Shown: piece by piece, positions 9,523 to 18,268 of the stretch | Numbering within the stretch: position 1 is the first letter of the stretch | Layout of the letters: every line of letters starts with the position of its first letter | From: Phycisphaera sp. | Lineage (GTDB): Bacteria; Planctomycetota; Phycisphaerae; Phycisphaerales; UBA1924 | Direction of reading: 5' to 3' | Length of the DNA stretch: 64,000 nucleotides | Assembly (NCBI GenBank): GCA_020639255.1 | Contig: JACKGZ010000001.1 | Coordinates: 706,712 to 770,711 of the forward strand | The notes under the pieces: model-generated | Told to the model about the DNA's origin: nothing | The model's database searches: none | What the model saw: the letters and a program-made list of their open reading frames with translations, nothing else | Made by a program: the position numbers and the translations under genes

Positions 9523-9550
9523 GAGATTGATCAGAGCTGTCGTTGGTCGA

Positions 9551-9982
9551 TCAGACCATGTCCTTGAGCGCCTTGAGCGGGCGGACCTTGACGACGTTGC
9601 GGGCGGGCTTGGCCTTGAAGGTGGTCATCTCGCCGGTGAAGGGATTGATGCCCTTGCGAGCCTTGGTGGCGGGCTTGCGCTGGACGGTGACCTTCATGAG
9701 GCCGGGGACATTGAAGGTGCCGGCGTTGCCCTTGGAGAGGTCGGCGGCGATCATCCTGCCCATGGTGTCGAAGACGGCGGCGACTTCCTTCTTGGAGATG
9801 CCGACCTGATCTGCAATGACGGTCTGAACGTCGCTCTTGGAGCGGGGCTTGCCCTTGGCGCCGGTGATCTTGGCGGCCTTGGCGGGGGCGGCCTTCTTGG
9901 CGGCGGGCTTCTTGGCGACCTTCTTGGCGCCGCGGGCGGCGGGTTTACGGGTCGTTTTCTTCTTTGCGGTGCGCTTTGCCAT
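9551..9982 (-). CDS. HU-family DNA-binding protein with Lys/Ala-rich N-terminal tail
   Basis: 143 aa against about 90 for a normal HU. Residues 1-45 are an AK/AP-rich basic tail (AKRTAKKKTTRKPAA...), like histone H1-type extensions. Residues about 50-143 form the HU fold: SKSDVQTVIADQVG, the helical dimer core, and the DNA-binding arm around KARKGINPFTGE. It probably bends and compacts the nucleoid. ATG 9982 is preferred because GGAG lies 9 nt upstream; an ATG six bases earlier would leave the site too close. A TATATT sequence at 10096-10101 (minus sense) could be its -10 box but lacks a clear -35. Confidence 0.9.
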   Translation of the reverse strand: MAKRTAKKKTTRKPAARGAKKVAKKPAAKKAAPAKAAKITGAKGKPRSKSDVQTVIADQVGISKKEVAAVFDTMGRMIAADLSKGNAGTFNVPGLMKVTVQRKPATKARKGINPFTGEMTTFKAKPARNVVKVRPLKALKDMV

Positions 9983-10249
9983 ATCCATATTCTCCAAATC
10001 GGGCAATCCTCGCCCGAGAAACTTGCGGTGGTTGTACTCCGCGTGAGAGCGTTTCGCAAGTCGGCATCGGCCCGCGAGAGCGATTTTCCTCGAAAAATAT
10101 AGTGTTTTTCTTGCCTTGGCTTAGTGACGGATTCGAACGGTCGAACACGTGCGGTCTGTCGGATGAGCGCAACATGCGCGAAAATGCACGGAAATTCGGC
10201 TAGTTTTCGTCAACGGGCGCGATGGAGACGTTCGGCGTACTGTTGCGGC

Positions 10250-11221
10250 ATGACGAACACGCTCCCAGTCGTCGCGGTGACACGGGCCACGCCCGGCGGT
10301 GATTTACAGGTGCCCGGCGCCAAGATGCGCCAGCGCGGCGAGACGATGCCGACGCGGGAGGAACTGCTCGAAGTGGTTCGGGGCGCTTCGGTTGTCGTGT
10401 CCATGTTCATGGACAGGGTGGACCGGGAGCTTCTGGACGCGGCGGGGCCCGGGCTCAAGGGGGTCTGCAACTTCGCGGTGGGGCACAACAACATCGACCT
10501 CGAACTCTGCAGGGAGCGGGGCATCGTGGTGACGAACACGCCCGACGCGGTGACCGAGGGGACGGCGAATATCGGGTTTTTGCTGCTCCTGGCGAGTGCC
10601 AGGCGGCTGATCGCGGCGGACCGCTTTGCCCGGACGGGGGCGTGGGTGGAGCATGGCCCCTTAAGCATGATGGACTTCCTGGGACTTGAACTCACGGGCC
10701 GGGTGATCCACATCGTCGGGGCGGGTCGGATCGGGTATGCGATGGCTCTGCGGGCCCGGGCGTTCGGGATGGACGTGATCTACACATCGCGGGGCCGGAA
10801 GATCGACTTCGAGATTGCGCCGTTGTGCGCGAGGCGCGTGGAACTTGAGGAGGGGCTGAGGGTTGCGGACGTGGTGAGCATCCACACGCCGCTGACGCCC
10901 GAGACGAGGCACCTCTTGAACCGCGAGCGGATCGGGATGCTCAAGCCCGAGGCGATCGTGGTGAACACGTCGCGAGGGCCGACGATCGACGAGGCGGCTC
11001 TGGCGGAGGCGCTGCGTGAGAAGCGGATCTGGGGTGCGGGGCTGGATGTGTTCGAGGAGGAGCCCGTGGTGCATCCGGATCTGGTCGGGCTCGACAACGT
11101 AGTGATGACGCCGCACATCGGGAGCGCCGAGAGGCGTTGGCGCGAAACGATGTCGCGGATGTGCGAGGCGAACGCGCAGGCGATCCTGGAGGGTCGGGAG
11201 CCTCCGAACCGGGTGGTCTGA
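10250..11221 (+). CDS. D-2-hydroxyacid dehydrogenase (glyoxylate/hydroxypyruvate reductase type)
   Basis: 323 aa, the usual length. NAD(P)-dependent reduction of a 2-keto acid to the D-2-hydroxy acid; glyoxylate or hydroxypyruvate are the likeliest substrates by resemblance to glycerate dehydrogenases (GyaR type). Visible landmarks: VGHNNIDLELC in the substrate domain, the Rossmann motif GAGRIG near residue 150, and the catalytic triad as Arg in NTSRGP, Glu in DVFEEEP and His in TPHIGSAE. The start is ATG 10250 (MTNTLPVVAV); a longer frame upstream has no family resemblance. It converges with the TSCPD gene, leaving 9 bp. Confidence 0.9.
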   Translation: MTNTLPVVAVTRATPGGDLQVPGAKMRQRGETMPTREELLEVVRGASVVVSMFMDRVDRELLDAAGPGLKGVCNFAVGHNNIDLELCRERGIVVTNTPDAVTEGTANIGFLLLLASARRLIAADRFARTGAWVEHGPLSMMDFLGLELTGRVIHIVGAGRIGYAMALRARAFGMDVIYTSRGRKIDFEIAPLCARRVELEEGLRVADVVSIHTPLTPETRHLLNRERIGMLKPEAIVVNTSRGPTIDEAALAEALREKRIWGAGLDVFEEEPVVHPDLVGLDNVVMTPHIGSAERRWRETMSRMCEANAQAILEGREPPNRVV

Positions 11222-11230
11222 GCGGCGTGG

Positions 11231-11617
11231 TCAGGCCCGGCGGAGCGGGCTGTCGGCCAGGGTCGGCTTGTTGGCGAAGTGCAGTTCGAGGTAGCGGGCG
11301 ACGTAGTCGACGATTGAGTCGGCGGCGGGGATGTCGGGGTTGCTCGTCATGCCGTGGGGCTCGAATCGCATGCCCTTGAATCGGACGACGGCTTCGTTGA
11401 CCGAGAGCCCGAGCTGGATGGAGAGGCTGAAGGCTCGGCAGAAGGCCTGGCACATGCCGCTGAGTGCGGAGCCTTCTTTGGAGATCTTGATGAAGATCTC
11501 TCCCGGCGAGCCATCGGAGTAGAGGCCGACGGTGAGATAGCCTTCGTGGCCGCCGATGCTGAATTTGTGGGTGACCGAGTCGCGGGTGTCGGGCAGCGAT
11601 TGGCGGGCAGCGATCAT
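11231..11617 (-). CDS. Stand-alone TSCPD domain (C-terminal domain of class II ribonucleotide reductase)
   Basis: 128 aa. The whole protein matches the C-terminal domain normally fused to adenosylcobalamin-dependent ribonucleotide reductase: LPDTRDSVTHKF, GYLTVGLYSDGSPGEIFI, KEGSALSG, RFEPHGMTSNPDIP and SIVDYVARYLEL. No reductase catalytic domain lies nearby. Similar orphan domains are annotated as NrdJb-like proteins; their role is unclear (regulation or assembly of the reductase are guesses). ATG 11617 opens exactly at the domain; a longer frame reaching 11776 adds about 50 residues of low-complexity sequence and is less likely. Confidence 0.8.
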   Translation of the reverse strand: MIAARQSLPDTRDSVTHKFSIGGHEGYLTVGLYSDGSPGEIFIKISKEGSALSGMCQAFCRAFSLSIQLGLSVNEAVVRFKGMRFEPHGMTSNPDIPAADSIVDYVARYLELHFANKPTLADSPLRRA

Positions 11618-11788
11618 ATGATTGGATTCCGTTTGGTCTGCTGAAACAGGTCTGCGATCCGGCCCCGATGGGGATGCGAGCGATATCGGTAGGGTGGGAT
11701 TCCGAACGTGAAAGTGGGTCAATCGGTACCGGTCGGGGCGGGATTGCTTGCTCGGGAGGGCGAACGTGTCGATCATTCAGGGAACGGG

Positions 11789-12124
11789 ATGAACACCAAG
11801 ACGACCAGCACGCGGCAGACGGGACGGGCCATCGGGCTCGGGCCATCACTCATGCTTGCGGTGACGCTGATCGTTCTGACCAGTGGCGGCGTGAACACCG
11901 CGCGGCTGATCGGGTCTGCGGGTGTCAGTCTGGCGATGACCGTGCTGCCCGAGCGGGCGGTGCGTCACCAGCAGGCAACGCCTGACATCGGTGATGTGAG
12001 CGACCCGAATGGGTTGCGGCGTGACTCGGTGGTGTTCGAGGGCGTGGCGGTCGCTCGGTCGAGTGATTGCCTGCTGATGGCGAGGCTTGGTCTGATCGAT
12101 CTGCCGCCGCCTGCTGTGCTCTGA
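11789..12124 (+). CDS. Small membrane-anchored protein of unknown function
   Basis: 111 aa. I do not recognise a family. Residues about 18-36 (LGPSLMLAVTLIVLTSGG) form one hydrophobic segment, probably a signal anchor. The remainder is polar and mentions no Cys pair or known motif. The start at ATG 11789 follows the G-rich sequence GGGAACGGG. It lies 150 bp ahead of secA on the same strand and 171 bp from the divergent TSCPD gene. A real gene is plausible but unproven. Confidence 0.45.
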   Translation: MNTKTTSTRQTGRAIGLGPSLMLAVTLIVLTSGGVNTARLIGSAGVSLAMTVLPERAVRHQQATPDIGDVSDPNGLRRDSVVFEGVAVARSSDCLLMARLGLIDLPPPAVL

Positions 12125-12274
12125 AGAGATAGACGTGCCGAATGGCGTTCTGCCTGATTCGGTGCGTTTCACTTTCGATTCATTGTGCGCCGTTGCTTCT
12201 GACGAGGTGATCGCGCCGGATCCAAGAGCACAGATTGAAGGCCCGGGTGAGCCGGGCGAAACGAGATATCCAGA

Positions 12275-15200
12275 ATGCAAACCGAGAAGGGCATCCCCGT
12301 CGTTGGGCCGATCCTGAACAAGATCATCGGCACCCGCAATGAGCGATTCGTCAAGAGGTACACGAGCCGCGTCGAGCGGATCAACGCGATCGAGGCGGAG
12401 ATCTCGGCTCTGACGGATGCGCAGCTGCGCGCCAAGCGTGCGGAGTTCAGCGATCGCCTAAAGAAAGGCGAGAGCGAGGACAATGTGATGATCGAGGCCA
12501 TCGCGGTGGCTCGTGAGGTCATGGACCGCAATGTAGGGATTCGCAACGCGCTGAATCCGGAGTCGGGGTTCGACGCAAGCCGACTGACGGGCGAGGCGCG
12601 CGGGTGGTACGACAAGGCGGTTGCGGATATGGCCTCGATGGAGCCGGCCCAGCCACAGGGCGACTTCCAGGGGTGCGCCGAGCCGACGCCAGCGTGGCGG
12701 TTCGTTGAGGTTCCCGTCGGGTTCTACGCGGCGATTCGGGAGTTGTACCCGGAGTCGAGGCCGCCGTTCCGGGCGAGGCCCTTCGACGTGCAGCTCATCG
12801 GCTCGATGGTGCTGAGCCAAGGCAAGATCGCCGAGATGAAGACGGGCGAGGGTAAAACGATCGTGGCCCCGCTTGCGGCGTACTGGGCCTGCGTCAAGGG
12901 CGAGAAGGTGCACGTCGTGACGGTCAACGATTACCTCGTGCAGCGTGACCGCGACTGGACGTTCCCGTTCTTCTACGGCGCGGGCATGACGGTCGGGGCG
13001 ATCCACCCGCAGCACATGCAGCCCGAGCCGGCCAAACGAGTGATGTACATGTGCGACGTGGTCTATGGCACGACGAGCGAGTTCGGCTTCGACTATCTCC
13101 GCGACAACATGAAGCGAAACGTGAACCAGCAGGTGCAGCGCCGGCGGGACTTTGCAATCGTCGACGAAGTGGACAGCGTGCTGATCGACGAGGCGCGGAC
13201 GCCGCTGATTATCTCGGGCGCGGCACACGAGAACCAGCCGCGGTACGACCTGGCGGACCGGCTCGCATCGGAACTCTTGGAGAAGCAGCGGCCCTGGCAG
13301 GAGCAGGAAGACAAGGTCCAGCACACGCTCGAGCGGATCAAGGGTCTTGAGGGTGACATCCGCCAGGCGAAGGACAAGTCGCGCGTGCCCGAGATGCAGA
13401 AGCAGCTTGAGGAAATCAAGAAGGACTTGCCCGGTTTGGAGTCGGCGCGCGACCAGCACGTGCAGTACTACGAGATCCAGATGGACCGCAAGCAGGTGCA
13501 CCTGACGCACGACGGCATCGCGACGGCACAGAGGTCGGCCGGCGTGGGCTCGTTCTACGTGGGCGAGAACACGGACATCCCGCACCTTCTGGAGCAGGCG
13601 CTGCGGGCGCACGCGGTGTATCAGCGGGACAAGGACTACGTGATCATGAACCTGCCGAGCCAGATGACCGGCAGGCCCGAACCGACGATCGTGATCGTGG
13701 ACACGTTCACGGGCCGCCCGATGGTGGGGCGGCAGTGGTCGGACGGTTTGCACCAGGCGATCGAGTGCAAGGAGCGCGTGCCGATCAAGCAGGAGACGCA
13801 GACGGTCGCGACGATCACAATCCAGAACTTCTTCAAGATGTACAAGCGGCTGTCGGGTATGACCGGTACCGCGGACACGGAAGCGCAGGAGTTCCACGAC
13901 ATCTACCACCTCGACGTGGTGTCGATCCCGACGAACAGGCCCGTAGTGCGTCACGACTACGACGATCTGATGTTCCTGCGCGAGAAGGACAAGTGGGAGG
14001 CGATCGTCGACGAGATCAAGTCGTTCCACGACGCGGGCAGGCCGATCCTGGTGGGTACGACGAGCGTCGAGAAGAGCGAGCGGCTCGGGCAGATGCTGAC
14101 GCGGAAGTACGGCATCAAGCACGAGGTGCTCAACGCGAAGCAGCACGAGCGCGAGGCGCACATCGTCGAGAACGCGGGCCAGATCGGCGCGGTGATGATC
14201 GCGACGAACATGGCCGGCCGAGGCACGGATATCAAGCTCGGGCGTTTCACGCGCGAGGAGTTGCTGGAGCATTGGCTGAAGCGTGGGATCGCAGCGCGGG
14301 GCCTGACGCCCGAGTCGACTGAGGATGAGGTGCGTGAGAACGTGTACCGCAAGATTGCGCCGTCGGAGCTTGGCATCCAGAAGCGCGAGGCAGAGTCGAT
14401 GGACTACCCGGCACTGGAGCTTGAGCTCCTGCGTCACTGGGCGCGGAAGTACACGTGGCTGAGCGATGGGAAGGGAATGTTCGCGGGCAAGGGCGTGGCG
14501 AGCCTGTCGCGGGACGAGCTGATTCAGGAGCTCGACGCGACTGGGCGATGCCTCTTGCACCGGATCGGCTGGTACGACACGATCGAGTCGCTGGGCGGTC
14601 TGCACGTGATCGGCACGGAGCGTCACGAGAGCAGGCGCATCGACAACCAGCTCCGCGGTCGATCGGGTCGTCAGGGCGATAACGGGTCGAGCCGATTCTT
14701 TGTTTCGCTCGAAGACGATCTGATGAAGATGTTCGCGGGTGAGACGACGATGCGGATCCTGTCGCGCCTGGGCATGAAAGAGGGCGACGCGATCGAGCAC
14801 CCGATCCTTTCCAAGAGCGTCGAGAAGGCGCAGCGGAAGATCGAAGAGCGCAACTTCCAAGGACGCAAGAACATCCTCGAGTACGACGAGGTGATGGAGC
14901 ACCAGCGTCAGCGGTTCTACGGCATCCGTCAGCGGGCGCTCGAGAGCCGGGATGTCAAGGTGCTGATCCTGGAGTACATCGACGAGTGCATCGACGATGC
15001 ATGTGCGGAGTATCTGTCGAAGGACTATCCGGCCAGGTGCGCGGCTGACCTGGCGCGTGAGAAGCTTGAGACGTTGATCGCGGTCGAGCGGCTCCGCGGC
15101 AAGGACCGCGAGGAGATGGAGAAGCGGATCCGCGAGGACGCCAAGTACGAGGCGCGGTCGATGATCGATGTGACGCTCGGCGAGTACATCTCGGCCGAGG

Positions 15201-16345
15201 GATCTGAGGTCGTGGTCGACTTTGACTCGGCGGGTCTGGTGTCGTGGGCGAAGAACCGCTTCGGGATCGACATCGACGTCGCGGAGCTGGCCGAGGCAGA
15301 TCAGGCGAGCCGGCGAGCGGTGCAGGAACGTCTTGTCTACGCGGCTGAGAAGCAGGTCGACGACGCCGACCTCGGGAAAATCGCCGAGTTTGTGGATCCG
15401 GACTACGGCATCGACAGGCTCGTGTCGTGGGCGAAGTCGAAGTTCGGGATCGAATCACACCGCGACGAGATCCGCCAGGCGATCGAATCGGGTGAAGAAA
15501 CGCCGCAGATGAAGCTCAAGGAGCGGGCTCGCAAGCGGTATCAGATGCGAGAAGTCGAGTACCCGATCGACTACGCGCTTGCGATGACGGTGATGGGCAT
15601 GCGCACGTCGCCGCAGGAATCGCTCGATGCGTTGATCTCGTGGTCGAAGATGCGGTATGACCTTGAGCTGGATGCGGATGCGGTGCGTCAGGCCGGGCCT
15701 TCGAAGATGAAGGAACAGCTGGAGGGCGGCATCAAGGCTTGGTTCGAGCGGGACGAACTGGGCAAAGCGCTCGATGAGATCTCGGCGTGCAAGGACGTCG
15801 AGGCGGTCGAAGCGTATCTGCAGAAGCGATTCAGCGGCAAAGCGCCTGACTGGCTCGGCTGGCTCGACCAAGAGGAGTTCCATCAGGCTTCGCGCGGTCT
15901 TGTCGAGGCGAGGTTGCGACCCGAGATGCTGCAGCTCGAGCAGACGGTGCTCCTCGACACGCTCGATCAGTCGTGGAAGGACCATCTGTATGCGATGGAC
16001 CAGCTGCGCGACGGGATCAACTACCAGGCGTTTGCGCAGCAGGATCCGAAGATCGCGTACAAGAAGCAGGGCGCGGAGCTGTTCCGCGAGATGCTGACGG
16101 ATGTTCAGGAGCGGGTGGCGGAGTATGTGTACAAGGCGCGGATCAACCCCGCGGCGAATATGCCGCCGCCCCAGCAGGCCCCGAGGCCCCAGCCCGTCGG
16201 GGCCGGCGCCGGAGGTGGCGGCGGGGGCTTCTTCGGCTCCTCGATCGCCGGGCCGGGCTTTGCGAGTGCTCCTACCCCACCCAGACCGCCCGCGAACCCG
16301 CCCGCTGGAGGGAATCCGGGCGGCGGAGAAGGCGGCCAGGCGTGA
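12275..16345 (+). CDS. secA: Preprotein translocase ATPase SecA, long form with internal repeats
   Basis: 1356 aa; most SecA proteins have 800-950. It is the motor that pushes unfolded secretory proteins through SecYEG. Seen: Walker A MKTGEGKT (about 188), the TVNDYLVQRD motif, the DEAD-box DEVDSVLIDEARTP (about 296), SGMTGTADTEA, TNMAGRGTDIKL and LRGRSGRQGD. The extra length comes from a charged helical insert after DEVD (about 330-400), another near the helicase C-domain (about 670-760), and three WAK/WSK repeats (about 985-1140) in the C-terminal helical region. The Gly/Pro-rich tail lacks the usual CxCxSxK zinc motif that binds SecB and lipids. No strong Shine-Dalgarno precedes ATG 12275. 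Confidence 0.95.
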   Translation: MQTEKGIPVVGPILNKIIGTRNERFVKRYTSRVERINAIEAEISALTDAQLRAKRAEFSDRLKKGESEDNVMIEAIAVAREVMDRNVGIRNALNPESGFDASRLTGEARGWYDKAVADMASMEPAQPQGDFQGCAEPTPAWRFVEVPVGFYAAIRELYPESRPPFRARPFDVQLIGSMVLSQGKIAEMKTGEGKTIVAPLAAYWACVKGEKVHVVTVNDYLVQRDRDWTFPFFYGAGMTVGAIHPQHMQPEPAKRVMYMCDVVYGTTSEFGFDYLRDNMKRNVNQQVQRRRDFAIVDEVDSVLIDEARTPLIISGAAHENQPRYDLADRLASELLEKQRPWQEQEDKVQHTLERIKGLEGDIRQAKDKSRVPEMQKQLEEIKKDLPGLESARDQHVQYYEIQMDRKQVHLTHDGIATAQRSAGVGSFYVGENTDIPHLLEQALRAHAVYQRDKDYVIMNLPSQMTGRPEPTIVIVDTFTGRPMVGRQWSDGLHQAIECKERVPIKQETQTVATITIQNFFKMYKRLSGMTGTADTEAQEFHDIYHLDVVSIPTNRPVVRHDYDDLMFLREKDKWEAIVDEIKSFHDAGRPILVGTTSVEKSERLGQMLTRKYGIKHEVLNAKQHEREAHIVENAGQIGAVMIATNMAGRGTDIKLGRFTREELLEHWLKRGIAARGLTPESTEDEVRENVYRKIAPSELGIQKREAESMDYPALELELLRHWARKYTWLSDGKGMFAGKGVASLSRDELIQELDATGRCLLHRIGWYDTIESLGGLHVIGTERHESRRIDNQLRGRSGRQGDNGSSRFFVSLEDDLMKMFAGETTMRILSRLGMKEGDAIEHPILSKSVEKAQRKIEERNFQGRKNILEYDEVMEHQRQRFYGIRQRALESRDVKVLILEYIDECIDDACAEYLSKDYPARCAADLAREKLETLIAVERLRGKDREEMEKRIREDAKYEARSMIDVTLGEYISAEGSEVVVDFDSAGLVSWAKNRFGIDIDVAELAEADQASRRAVQERLVYAAEKQVDDADLGKIAEFVDPDYGIDRLVSWAKSKFGIESHRDEIRQAIESGEETPQMKLKERARKRYQMREVEYPIDYALAMTVMGMRTSPQESLDALISWSKMRYDLELDADAVRQAGPSKMKEQLEGGIKAWFERDELGKALDEISACKDVEAVEAYLQKRFSGKAPDWLGWLDQEEFHQASRGLVEARLRPEMLQLEQTVLLDTLDQSWKDHLYAMDQLRDGINYQAFAQQDPKIAYKKQGAELFREMLTDVQERVAEYVYKARINPAANMPPPQQAPRPQPVGAGAGGGGGGFFGSSIAGPGFASAPTPPRPPANPPAGGNPGGGEGGQA

Positions 16346-16431
16346 AAAAGAGGGATCAGCACGGGCTCGGGCTCGTATCGGATGAGGCGGTATGCTGCCC
16401 CTATCGAGCGACCCGGATTGGAGATCGAGTC

Positions 16432-17235
16432 ATGCGAAGCCCAGTGATGGTTGGCAGGCGTGCGTTCACGCTGATCGAGCTTCTGGTGGTCATCGGCATC
16501 ATCGCGGTGCTGATGGGCATCGGGTTGTCGGTGGGCTTCGGCGTGATCAACTCCGGGCGTGGGAACGCGACGAAGAACACGATCCAGGTGCTTGAGACGT
16601 ACCTGTCTGAACTCGACGCGGCGGGAAAGGATCCCAAGTCGTACAAGGCTTTCAAGACTGAGATTGCCGGGCAGGAGTACGAGTTCCCGGTTGTTGATGG
16701 GCGTGAAAACAGCGCCGGCTATTCAGCAACCGACCGTGCGTTGCCCTCGCTGATGAGGTTTATCGCTGCGGGCGATACCTATCTGGGTGACAGCAGCGAC
16801 CGTTGGGGCGTGCTCGATAGCTCGCTCGTGCGTGACAACGAGATCGCGACGATCGGAAGCGATGTGATCCGGGGTGTGGAGCTACTCGACTCGTGGGACA
16901 ACCCGATCCGCGTCGTCCACCCGGCGTACGACGGTGGCTTCGGGGATTTCTGGAATCAAGATGCCGGTAGCATGACGACTCGCAACACGCTGGATGTGAG
17001 CTACAAGGACAGCGGTGCGAATCAGACGCTCCGGCTTCGCAGGTCGTACCGCCCGTTCAACCAGACCTCAGCCGGTGAAGGCTCGATTGGCGACGCCGAC
17101 GAGGGGATCTGCCCGGGTGGGCGGGTGTATTTCTATTCGGCGGGCGCGGACGGCGACCCCGGGACGCGTGAGGACAACATCTACGGGTCCGGTCCGAGCC
17201 CGACGTTCCCGGCCGAGACGGCGGAATTCGAATAG
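16432..17235 (+). CDS. Type II secretion/pilin-like prepilin
   Basis: 267 aa. The N-terminus is a classic type III (prepilin) signal: basic leader MRSPVMVGRRA, then FTLIELLVVIGIIAVLMGI, with Glu at mature position 5 and a hydrophobic helix. A prepilin peptidase would cleave before the Phe. The rest is a globular, Asp/Gly-rich domain typical of planctomycete pseudopilins and DUF1559-like proteins; a WDNPIRVV segment resembles the type II secretion major pseudopilin (GspG) C-terminal region. GGAGA lies 7 nt before ATG 16432. Role in a secretion or pilus machine is inferred from the signal only; no other gsp/pil genes are in the window. Confidence 0.85.
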   Translation: MRSPVMVGRRAFTLIELLVVIGIIAVLMGIGLSVGFGVINSGRGNATKNTIQVLETYLSELDAAGKDPKSYKAFKTEIAGQEYEFPVVDGRENSAGYSATDRALPSLMRFIAAGDTYLGDSSDRWGVLDSSLVRDNEIATIGSDVIRGVELLDSWDNPIRVVHPAYDGGFGDFWNQDAGSMTTRNTLDVSYKDSGANQTLRLRRSYRPFNQTSAGEGSIGDADEGICPGGRVYFYSAGADGDPGTREDNIYGSGPSPTFPAETAEFE

Positions 17236-17291
17236 GCAGAGGTCCCTGCCTAGGGCAGCCCGAGTGGGGGCCTATACTGGTCGGCACATTC

Positions 17292-17365
17292 CGGGGTGTA
17301 GCGCAGCTTGGTAGCGCGTCTCGTTCGGGACGAGAAGGTCGGAGGTTCAAATCCTCTCACCCCGA
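17292..17365 (+). tRNA. tRNA-Pro (anticodon CGG)
   Basis: 74 nt without encoded CCA. The acceptor CGGGGTG pairs with CACCCCG, discriminator A. D-arm GCGC...GCGC with AGCTTGGTA loop, anticodon stem TCTCG/CGAGA with loop TTCGGGA (anticodon CGG), and T-arm GGAGG/CCTCT around TTCAAAT with one G-T pair. All arms close. Confidence 0.96.
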
Positions 17366-17407
17366 TTCGGCATCGGAAGGGAACATTGGACCAGGGCAAC
17401 TGCGTGC

Positions 17408-17929
17408 TTAGTCCTGTGCCTCAGGCTCGAACCAATAGTCGAAGTGATAGAAGTGCTTGCCATCGATGATGTCGATCGTCATTTCGCCAGCAAGCCCCAC
17501 AAGTTGATCCGTGCCCGAATCGGGGACAACCATGATCGCTTGTGTTGGTGTTCCTCGATTCATGATGGAGCTGTGTTGAAGCACGAACGACCCGGTGCGG
17601 CCTGCCAGCGTGCCCTCGACGCGTTCCATGGCGACATACCCGCCGGACCCGGCCTCGACCGAACGCACGCCGAGCATCTGCCCCAGACTGTGGGCTTCTA
17701 GTTCACCGTGAAAGTGTTTGTCGATCGACATTCTGCCGACATTTGGGTGGCCGATCCCTGGCGCATCTGATTGTGGGGTGAGATCCACATCGAAAGGGCC
17801 CGACACGGTTTGCTTGCACATGACTAACTCCGTTGTTGACACCCGCACATCATTGGTATGACACCCGACTAAGACCAGTGACACAACCCCAACGGAAATG
17901 GTGCAGAGTGATTTCAATGCACTCTTCAT
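17408..17929 (-). CDS. DUF3224-family lipoprotein
   Basis: 173 aa. The start at ATG 17929 gives MKSALKSLCTISVGVVSLVLVGC, a lipoprotein signal with lipobox LVGC. The rest matches DUF3224 (an AvrXca-like small beta-barrel family): SGPFDVDLTPQ, VEGTLAGRTGSFVLQHSS, MVVPDSGTDQLVGLAGEM, and the C-terminal GKHFYHFDYWFEP. Biochemical role unknown. Its G+C is lower than that of neighbours. The frame can be extended to 18034 but the extra 35 residues precede a complete signal peptide and are unlikely to be translated. Confidence 0.82.
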   Translation of the reverse strand: MKSALKSLCTISVGVVSLVLVGCHTNDVRVSTTELVMCKQTVSGPFDVDLTPQSDAPGIGHPNVGRMSIDKHFHGELEAHSLGQMLGVRSVEAGSGGYVAMERVEGTLAGRTGSFVLQHSSIMNRGTPTQAIMVVPDSGTDQLVGLAGEMTIDIIDGKHFYHFDYWFEPEAQD

Positions 17930-18071
17930 CAGACGATTGTATTCGGGCGGAGCGGAGATTACACGCTCAAGATGCGGGTCAAATTTGTAAGCCAGCATGT
18001 ATTTTGTATCGGGAGTACCGGCACAACCGATCACGTTTCCAGACTCCAGAGGCCGATCTGTGCCACAAAGA

Positions 18072-18164
18072 GTTCAACTGGTGTCCTGTCACCCTGGTTC
18101 GCGAAATTCTCACTGGACGCATTAATCAGTTAATACGTCCATCGTGAGGACAGGACGGTTGAAG
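18072..18164. repeat. Compound palindromic element of about 93 bp
   Basis: Nested inverted repeats share one centre. The core is TGGACGCATTAA (18114-18125) and TTAATACGTCCA (18130-18141), with 11 of 12 pairs plus one G-T. Outside it are CTCAC/GTGAG, then GTCCTGTC (18083-18090) and GACAGGAC (18149-18156), then TTCAAC and GTTGAA. Arms of this kind occur in MITE-like elements, transposon remnants and folded RNAs. The rest of 17930-18268 holds no gene that I can support. Confidence 0.6.
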
Positions 18165-18268
18165 CCTGATCCATTGGTAGGTGTACAAGCGAGGCTAAAG
18201 GCCGCTCAGTGCGTCTAACTTCGCAATCCATCCTGGTTGACGGAATCAAGGAAGCTCGATGTACTCGT

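Noticed and set aside
12458..14902. 814-codon open frame on the minus strand
   Set aside because: It is antisense to secA, Arg/Leu/His-rich without family motifs, and is produced by high G+C codon bias.
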